In this document: positions 62,212 to 64,000 of the stretch, piece by piece
Layout of the letters: every line of letters begins with the position of its first letter
Position numbering within the stretch: position 1 is the first letter of the stretch
Assembly: GCA_018241525.1 (NCBI GenBank)
Contig: JAFEDR010000014.1
Span: 1 to 64,000, forward strand
Length of the DNA stretch: 64,000 nucleotides
Direction of reading: 5' to 3'
Origin: Pseudomonadota bacterium
GTDB taxonomy: Bacteria > Pseudomonadota > Gammaproteobacteria > Steroidobacterales > Steroidobacteraceae
Made by a program: the position numbers and the translations under genes
The notes under the pieces: model-generated
The model's database searches: none
Seen by the model: only the letters and a program-made list of their open reading frames with translations
Told to the model about the DNA's origin: nothing

Positions 62212-62654
62212 GGGACGACGCAAGATTTCTGGGTTAGGAGCTCGGCCGCCGACGCATCAGATCTGCGCGCGGCAGCGTCGCCGAACCCGCCACCTGGCAG
62301 GTTACAGAACAGCCTCGATTAGCGGGCGGGCGGGGCGCGCCACCTCCCACCGCCTCCTGGAGACCCGCTCACTGACGGGGCGCGCCCGTAAGACCGTCGC
62401 TTAAGGCCGGAGTCCGCGCGGCGACGTGACGTTGCGGCCATTTGACGGCATAGTTGCCTTCGAGGAAGAGCGGGCGCTTAGCGGATCGGCTGGCGCGACT
62501 CCGAACGAGATGCTGGCCCGGGATGGCTGAAGAGACGCGGCTTCGATAAAAGTCCGTCTAACTAACGCTTGGAGCGGCTCGTGATCCATCAAGTGCTCAC
62601 GGTTCCAACTCGGCGTCTCTGTGTGGTCGTACCGCGATCCGCACAAGCTCGTCG
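62206..62654. mobile_element. Cassette 3: no recognisable gene
   Basis: This 449-base cassette has a proper start core and attC but no plausible ORF. On the plus strand every frame is cut by stops, and the first ATG (in GAGATGCTGGCC) opens only a few codons. A minus-strand frame of 87 codons exists only by reading through the attC site. The sequence is more GC-rich than the other cassettes and includes two copies of GGGGCGCGCC (62332-62341 and 62377-62386), each containing the palindrome GGCGCGCC. It may be a regulatory or RNA cassette, or a decayed one. Confidence 0.75.
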
Positions 62655-62660
62655 TTAGGC
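62556..62660 (+). repeat. attC site of cassette 3
   Basis: 105 bases from GTCTAAC to GTTAGGC; the R'' core complements the cassette's own start GTTAGAC. It differs from attC1 and attC2 in consistent positions: TAACGCTTGG, GGCTCGTGATCCATCAAGTG, and CGATCCGCACAAGCTCGTCG. It shares these with attC4, which defines a second attC subfamily. Confidence 0.95.
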
Positions 62661-62667
62661 CCAAGCG

Positions 62668-63051
62668 ATGGGATATAGGCTTCGCCGTCCCGACTACACG
62701 TTCCTAGCGATGGTCGTTGCGGTAGCCTTTGTCCAAGTGCATTACTGGGACGTTGCTTGGAGATTTGGGGGTACTAGACTAGTTGAGCTCCGCTTTCGCG
62801 ATCTTACCCTCGCAATCTTCGAGGCGATGGCGCCGCGGAACTGGGGACTGGACCTACGAGACTATCGATATCTCGACGCGGCAAGCGACCTTTTGGTGAT
62901 TGCTACGTTCAGCGTTCCCGCCTTGGCGGTTCTCTTGATCGGGAGGACCCGAAGGCCGGGGCTCACAATCGCCGCACTTCGAATCGGCGCCGCCCTGTAC
63001 CTTTCGTGGATATTGCTGCTGTCACCTCAGGCTCTTACATTTCACGACTAA
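62668..63051 (+). CDS. Cassette 4: small membrane protein
   Basis: A 127-residue protein with three likely membrane segments (about residues 11-28, 75-92 and 100-120) separated by a loop containing RFGGTRLVELRFRDLTLAIFEAM and NWGLDLRDYRYLD. I do not recognise a family. The ATG at 62668 is only eight bases after the insertion core, and no strong Shine-Dalgarno sequence precedes it, as is common for cassette genes. Codon use is clearly less GC-biased than the chromosomal genes, pointing to foreign origin. Confidence 0.7.
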   Translation: MGYRLRRPDYTFLAMVVAVAFVQVHYWDVAWRFGGTRLVELRFRDLTLAIFEAMAPRNWGLDLRDYRYLDAASDLLVIATFSVPALAVLLIGRTRRPGLTIAALRIGAALYLSWILLLSPQALTFHD

Positions 63052-63068
63052 CCTAGCTTCGCCCTTGT

Positions 63069-63173
63069 GCCTAACTAACGCTTGGAGCGGCTCGTGATCC
63101 ATCAAGTGCTCACGGTTCCAACTCAATGCCTCTGTCGGGTCGTACCGCGATCCGCACAAGCTCGTCGTTAGAT
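63069..63173 (+). repeat. attC site of cassette 4
   Basis: 105 bases from GCCTAAC to GTTAGAT. GCCTAAC complements the GTTAGGC that starts cassette 4. It shares the ATCCATCAAGTG and CGATCCGCACAAGCTCGTCG features of attC3. Confidence 0.95.
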
Positions 63174-63176
63174 GCA

Positions 63177-63488
63177 ATGTCCCACGAGACACTCAGCGTC
63201 GTGGAAGTCCTTGCCACTGTGCTTGGCGTATACATTCTCCTTGCGATTGGCCTACTTCGATTCGGTACCATCGTCACTCGTCGGTTCCCCCGCCTGGCCC
63301 TCACCAGAATCTCGGCTACGGTTCACGTACTGGCGTTCCTAGGTTTCCTGATTGGCTGCCTGCTTGCTTGGATGGCCTTCTCCGCCGACCACCCCTCAAA
63401 GTACCGCCATCTGCTACTGCCGATCGTGCTGCCGTTCTGTGTCTATTGGGCTGTGTGGATGTACTGGGGCCCCCTACGTAGGCGCTAA
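63177..63488 (+). CDS. Cassette 5: small membrane protein
   Basis: A 103-residue protein (MSHETLSVVEVLATVLGVYI) with three predicted membrane segments (about 8-28, 44-66 and 78-97) and a short polar loop (SADHPSKYRH). It ends WMYWGPLRRR, so the C-terminus is probably cytoplasmic. No family was recognised. The start at 63177 is four bases after the insertion core, so translation depends on very little leader sequence. A longer in-frame reading back into the attC was not accepted. Confidence 0.7.
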   Translation: MSHETLSVVEVLATVLGVYILLAIGLLRFGTIVTRRFPRLALTRISATVHVLAFLGFLIGCLLAWMAFSADHPSKYRHLLLPIVLPFCVYWAVWMYWGPLRRR

Positions 63489-63494
63489 CGTCGC

Positions 63495-63599
63495 ATCTAA
63501 CTATCGCTTGGAGCGGGTCGTGATCGATAAAGTGCTCTCTGCCTTGAGTTGGCTTCACTGGGCGAGCCGGGCGCGACCCGCACAAGCTCATCGTTAGAC
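63495..63599 (+). repeat. attC site of cassette 5
   Basis: 105 bases from ATCTAAC to GTTAGAC. ATCTAAC complements the GTTAGAT at the start of cassette 5. It is of the GATAAAGTGCTC subfamily (as attC1 and attC2), although its central part (TTGAGTTGGCTTCACTGG) is the most divergent of the set. Confidence 0.95.
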
Positions 63600-63602
63600 C
63601 AC

Positions 63603-63953
63603 ATGCTCTTTGCGGAGCGCAGATTCGTCTCTATTGTCGCCTCAGCGGCTGCCGGAGTGATCTTGCTGTCCTGCTCGGAGCAGCATCCTGCGCCGAAGAC
63701 CGCAACTCCGACGGCCGAGACAACCGCACCGTCTCTATCCAAAGCCGATGCGCTCGCGATTGCGCACACCGCCGCTCTAAAGGAAGGGATGAATCTCTCG
63801 GCGTTTGGGCCGCCTCAGGCCAACCCCGAATTACTTGACGGTAGGTGGCGCTGGGTCGTCTTCTATCCTGGGGTGGAGGACAAGCCCGGCAACTTCTTTA
63901 ACGTACTAATCGACGACGCGACGAAGTCTGCCGATCTCATAGACGGCGAATGA
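63603..63953 (+). CDS. Cassette 6: small lipoprotein
   Basis: A 116-residue protein with a lipoprotein signal (basic AERRF, hydrophobic core, lipobox LLSC with Cys at residue 24, then SEQ). A Thr/Pro/Ala-rich linker follows, then a domain with SKADALAIAHTAALKEGMNLSAF and GRWRWVVFYPGVEDKPGNFFNVLIDDATKSADLI. The latter half resembles a small PepSY/cystatin-like fold (helix followed by strands), but this is only an impression. It is probably anchored in the outer membrane, as Ser follows the Cys. The ATG at 63603 is three bases after the core. Confidence 0.72.
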   Translation: MLFAERRFVSIVASAAAGVILLSCSEQHPAPKTATPTAETTAPSLSKADALAIAHTAALKEGMNLSAFGPPQANPELLDGRWRWVVFYPGVEDKPGNFFNVLIDDATKSADLIDGE

Positions 63954-63963
63954 TCGCGATGTG

Positions 63964-64000
63964 GTCTAACTATCGCTTGGAGCGGGTCGTGACCGATAAA
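63964..64000 (+). repeat. attC site of cassette 6, cut by the window edge
   Basis: The first 37 bases of another attC, starting GTCTAAC and continuing TATCGCTTGGAGCGGGTCG, identical to the left arm of attC1. GTCTAAC complements the GTTAGAC that starts cassette 6. The array therefore continues past the window. Confidence 0.9.

Larger units (their letters stand above)
60239..64000. mobile_element. Chromosomal integron: integrase, attI and at least six gene cassettes
   Basis: A complete integrase gene on the minus strand, a short attI region and cassettes on the plus strand, in the usual divergent arrangement. Cassette boundaries fall at G^TTRRRY cores: 61337, 61785, 62205, 62654, 63167 and 63593. 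The cassettes are about 448, 420, 449, 513 and 426 bases; the sixth runs off the edge. Their base composition is visibly less GC-rich than the chromosome. Closely similar 105-base attC sites, with no transposase or resistance gene, indicate a sedentary chromosomal integron rather than a mobile class 1 type. Confidence 0.93.

Noticed and set aside
62401..62664. Minus-strand ORF of 87 codons in cassette 3
   Set aside because: It starts beyond the cassette boundary and its first third is the reverse reading of the attC site; similar reverse frames occur at every attC (for example 63316-63591).
61687..64000. Repeated units at the right end as a CRISPR array
   Set aside because: Repeats are 105 bases with imperfect palindromic arms and GTTRRRY cores, spacing is 300-400 bases with ORFs between them, and an integron integrase is adjacent.

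Overview
The window looks like the chromosome of a very GC-rich (about 70% or more by eye) gammaproteobacterium, most likely of the Xanthomonadales/Lysobacterales or a close relative. The reasons are the topA-smg-lysM / def-fmt-rsmB-DUF4390-ntrYX-like cluster, a YtrA-type GntR/ABC operon with its GGTG-N16-CACC palindrome, an Mg-type HemB, and a chromosomal integron at the right end. No rRNA, tRNA, CRISPR array or insertion sequence was seen. Almost all of the first 60 kb is densely packed with ordinary housekeeping genes. Many neighbours overlap by 1 to 4 bases (ATGA, GTGA, TTGA), so translational coupling is common.

Layout: 1-6.8 kb holds fadE (beta-oxidation), a DUF6436 protein, a polytopic chemotaxis receptor, a MarC-family protein and malate dehydrogenase. 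7.1-9.9 kb is a self-contained regulon: palindromic operator, small exported repeat protein, GntR/YtrA repressor, ABC ATPase and ABC permease. 10-14.3 kb has a DUF3187 protein, an exported PQQ-type sugar dehydrogenase homologue and a Kef-type antiporter. 14.4-18 kb is an MCE/Mla-type lipid transport operon (permease, ATPase, MCE protein, lipoprotein). 18-27 kb holds a zinc alcohol dehydrogenase, a MerR/B12 regulator, an ABC-F ATPase, a PAS-GGDEF-EAL protein, an M15 peptidase, an SDR and an HD protein. 27-34.6 kb holds xthA, oligopeptidase A, gor, a gamma-carbonic anhydrase, aroE, hemB and rlmJ. 34.6-41.4 kb holds a large secreted subtilase with its own terminator, hemF and topA. 41.5-50.7 kb holds smg, a LysM protein and the divergent def-fmt-rsmB-DUF4390-sensor kinase-response regulator operon. 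50.7-57.3 kb holds an MFS exporter, a SPOR protein with argS, a LysE exporter and priA. 57.5-59.3 kb is an ECF sigma factor operon with small exported proteins, followed by a beta-barrel protein.

The most distinctive part is 60.2-64.0 kb. It holds a complete integron integrase (minus strand), an attI region, and an array of at least six gene cassettes on the plus strand, each bounded by a 105-base attC site. Every cassette's left-hand attC core is the reverse complement of the seven bases at that cassette's own start, which confirms each boundary. The attC sites fall into two closely related subfamilies. The cassettes are visibly less GC-rich than the chromosome. They encode small, mostly envelope-directed proteins: an exported ExbD/TolR-like domain, a Cys-rich protein, two small membrane proteins and a lipoprotein. 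One cassette has no plausible gene. The array continues beyond the right edge.

Other points worth a look are a response regulator whose AAA+ domain has lost its ATP-hydrolysis and sigma-54 contact motifs, a CarH/LitR-like regulator missing one hallmark histidine, the apparent absence of dprA from its usual position, and a MarC gene and an SDR gene that both appear to start with TTG inside the preceding stop codon.
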